A stretch of DNA of 64,000 nucleotides from Dactylellina haptotyla (Eukaryota; Ascomycota; Orbiliomycetes; Orbiliales; Orbiliaceae). The notes beneath the pieces were generated by a model. The model had not been told where the DNA came from, searched no databases, and saw nothing but the letters and a program-made list of their open reading frames with translations. Below, in pieces: positions 62,452 through 64,000 of the stretch. The translations under genes were made by a program, and so were the position numbers. Position 1 is the first letter of the stretch; each line of letters begins with the position of its first letter. The stretch spans positions 3,844,001 to 3,908,000 of the forward strand of contig CM062380.1 in assembly GCA_031310005.1 (NCBI GenBank). The letters run 5' to 3'.

Positions 62452-63327
62452 ATGAGCAGGATAACCCCTCAAATGATGCTCCTTTCCCTTCAGCGAGACG
62501 CCAACCTGACATGGAACTCCCCACGCCTCTTGTTCCTCAAAATCACGGGCAACGAGGAGCCAGCTACAACCCCCATCGAGATCGCAAAGACCCTCTCTCG
62601 CCTCCCGTATAACGTCCGAGAGCTTGTGTTAACCGCCAAAACCACACAGTCGAATGCAAACCCCGACCGCGACTATGGAGAACTCGGAGGTGGCCATGGA
62701 GAGCCCGGAGGCGGTCAAAACCACGATAAGTATACTGATAACAATGGAATTAAGCGCTCGAAACTATTCGATATCGCGCCGTATGCCCTCAATCTAGGCG
62801 TTATTGTCCAGCTCGGCATTGCTACAGCAAGGTGGATAGACTTCTTCAAGGTACCAACTCAATTTTTATGAGCCTTTCCACAAACCAAAGGTCAGAGAAT
62901 TAATGATGGCCGCAGTCACAAGAGGTTACCTTTCCAGCTACCCTATCACTAGCTAGCTCCACCATTACCGACTGCATGTTATTCCTTACCCTTCTCGCGA
63001 TTGGGAAATGCGTGGGAGATTTCGCATTGAGCCAGAATTCTCTTGAGGCGATCGTAATCTCGATAGGTTCGATCAGGTAAGCGATGACCAATATACCTTC
63101 AGATTTTTTGAAATCAACGAGAACCCTTTGTACTGATATCTAGCAATTACAGCGGCAGTTCTCGAGGCAGCGGCTCATCCATCGCCTCTTCAATCGCCTC
63201 CTCCACAACTTCCTCTATCAGGCGCCGAACCGCTATACCCGAGCCCATGGAAAGGTTTCTTCGAGGGGAGGATTACTGTTTTGAATCCGATCTGGGCAGG
63301 ATTGCTGGATTGCAAATTTTTGACTGA
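62452..63327 (+). CDS. hypothetical small membrane protein
   Basis: Three exons, 62452-62831, 62957-63076 and 63144-63327, join with matching phase 2 to give 227 residues. The first donor (AG/GTGGAT) is weak. A stronger one 19 bp downstream (AAG/GTACCA) would read into an early stop, so a truncated variant is possible. The protein has a polar N-terminal half, with a Gly-rich stretch near 78-90, then hydrophobic segments around ALNLGVIVQLGIATA and CMLFLTLLAIGKCVG, then SLEAIVISIGSI, then a Ser-rich region (SSIASSIASSTTSS), ending ..GLQIFD. No family was recognised. Its upstream region has a mutated duplicate 1.9 kb away. Confidence 0.5.
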
Positions 63328-63839
63328 GTCTTACTTAGGACATTTCGCAGTTCGGTACGAACTTGCGGTCGCATCTTTAGGTTGAGCACCGTATTTGCCT
63401 TTATAGTAATTCTTGGTTCCCACTAGCCAAGATTACGATTATGGCGTTTGGGAGGAGGGGAAACATACGAAACCTTGTCGTAAATTCCGTGCGAATATTT
63501 TTGTTTTAGTTTAATTGAAGACGACTGAGGACCAGTTCAGTGACTAGTTACAGTTGCGCTTTTGTCAATGGGTCTGAAACCATTGTTTATGGGAATTTCG
63601 GAGCAATGAATTTTCTTTTCACATTCTAGCTTTACCGAAAATCTAAAAATCTAAGCGTGCTAAAAAATATTCAATCTCGTGAATCGATGAAATGTCTAAC
63701 TTGATCTTTATAAGAAGGATCTATTGCTAGACGGAATACCATGCCATCTTTAGTGTGCTTGCTCCCCTGTAATCAACGACAGCGTTCAAATATGCACTGC
63801 ATCCAGAATCCCCTTTTCCCAACAACACTATACTCACGT
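63328..63839. other. convergent 3' flanks
   Basis: About 0.5 kb between two convergent genes. It is AT-rich and contains poly-A-signal-like A/T tracts on both strands, and no open frame of note. Confidence 0.5.
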
Positions 63840-64000
63840 CTAATCCTCCTCCTCCTCATTTTCATCCTCACGATTCAAAGTCGTATGCAACTTGTGCTGC
63901 CCCAAACACGCCCCCGCCAGCCACCCGATCGCCGCCAACCCCAACGCCACCCCGAACACCGCCCTGAGCGCCTCCATTTCCGCTTGCAGCACCATCCCCC
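63840..64000 (-). CDS. 3' end of a minus-strand gene running off the right edge (partial)
   Basis: From the window edge the minus strand is open for 52 codons and stops at TAG (63842-63840). The frame is GC-rich and coding-like. It contains a hydrophobic stretch (AVFGVALGLAAIGWLAGACLG) that may be a membrane segment, followed by a polar tail ending in an acidic run (REDENEEEED). The rest of the gene lies outside the window. Family unknown; it could be a tail-anchored or multi-pass protein. Confidence 0.6.
   Translation of the reverse strand, partial: GMVLQAEMEALRAVFGVALGLAAIGWLAGACLGQHKLHTTLNREDENEEEED

Noticed and set aside
62851-62954. Additional exon in the small membrane-protein gene (starting GTCAGAGAATTA)
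   Set aside because: It would need a 28-nt intron to rejoin the following exon, too short to be spliced; otherwise it runs into a stop.

Overview
The window reads as nuclear DNA of a filamentous ascomycete (Pezizomycotina). Genes are split by short GT..AG introns (about 50-320 nt, several with CTAAC-type branch sites). Pyrimidine-rich tracts precede several start codons. The families present (Rgt1-type Zn2Cys6 regulator, copper-fist regulator, Yrb30-type Ran-binding protein, S28 peptidase, GMPPA, GLEYA adhesin) are typical of fungi. Long, moderately AT-rich spacers and one decayed duplicate with mostly C-to-T/G-to-A differences suggest mutation of repeats. The species cannot be named from sequence alone. 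No rRNA, tRNA, CRISPR array or intact transposon was found.

Layout. 1-5.8 kb: mostly non-coding, with a possible 3' end of a gene at the very left edge. 5.8-9.0 kb (-): five-exon Zn2Cys6 regulator of the Rgt1/COL-26 kind. 9.0-23.3 kb: a very long spacer with a few coding-like fragments but no complete gene. 23.3-25.0 kb (+): copper-fist transcription factor. 25.0-31.9 kb: a second long spacer with a strong G-quadruplex motif and a GT repeat. 31.9-34.5 kb (-): Ran-binding protein Yrb30, whose 5' end is cut into tiny exons. 35.1-36.8 kb (-): APH-family kinase-like protein. 38.3-38.7 kb (+): a 92-residue, three-exon secreted peptide precursor with a Kex2 site. 39.9-42.2 kb (+): secreted S28 serine peptidase with a basic tail. 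42.7-44.2 kb (+): GMPPA-type GDP-mannose pyrophosphorylase subunit. 44.4-45.6 kb (-): DUF2306 membrane protein. 47.5-57.4 kb (-): a roughly 3,240-residue repeat adhesin with three C-terminal PA14/GLEYA-like modules. 57.4-62.4 kb: AT-rich spacer with a mutated copy of the next gene's upstream region. 62.45-63.3 kb (+): small membrane protein of unknown function. 63.84-64.0 kb (-): 3' end of another gene.

The genes do not form an obvious pathway cluster. Two regulators of nutrient or metal response sit in large intergenic spaces. The 38-57 kb interval is rich in secreted or cell-surface functions: peptide precursor, secreted peptidase, a subunit of the GDP-mannose supply used for glycosylation, and a giant adhesin. 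The most interesting items are the Kex2-processed amphipathic peptide at 38.3 kb and the adhesin with its unusual architecture.
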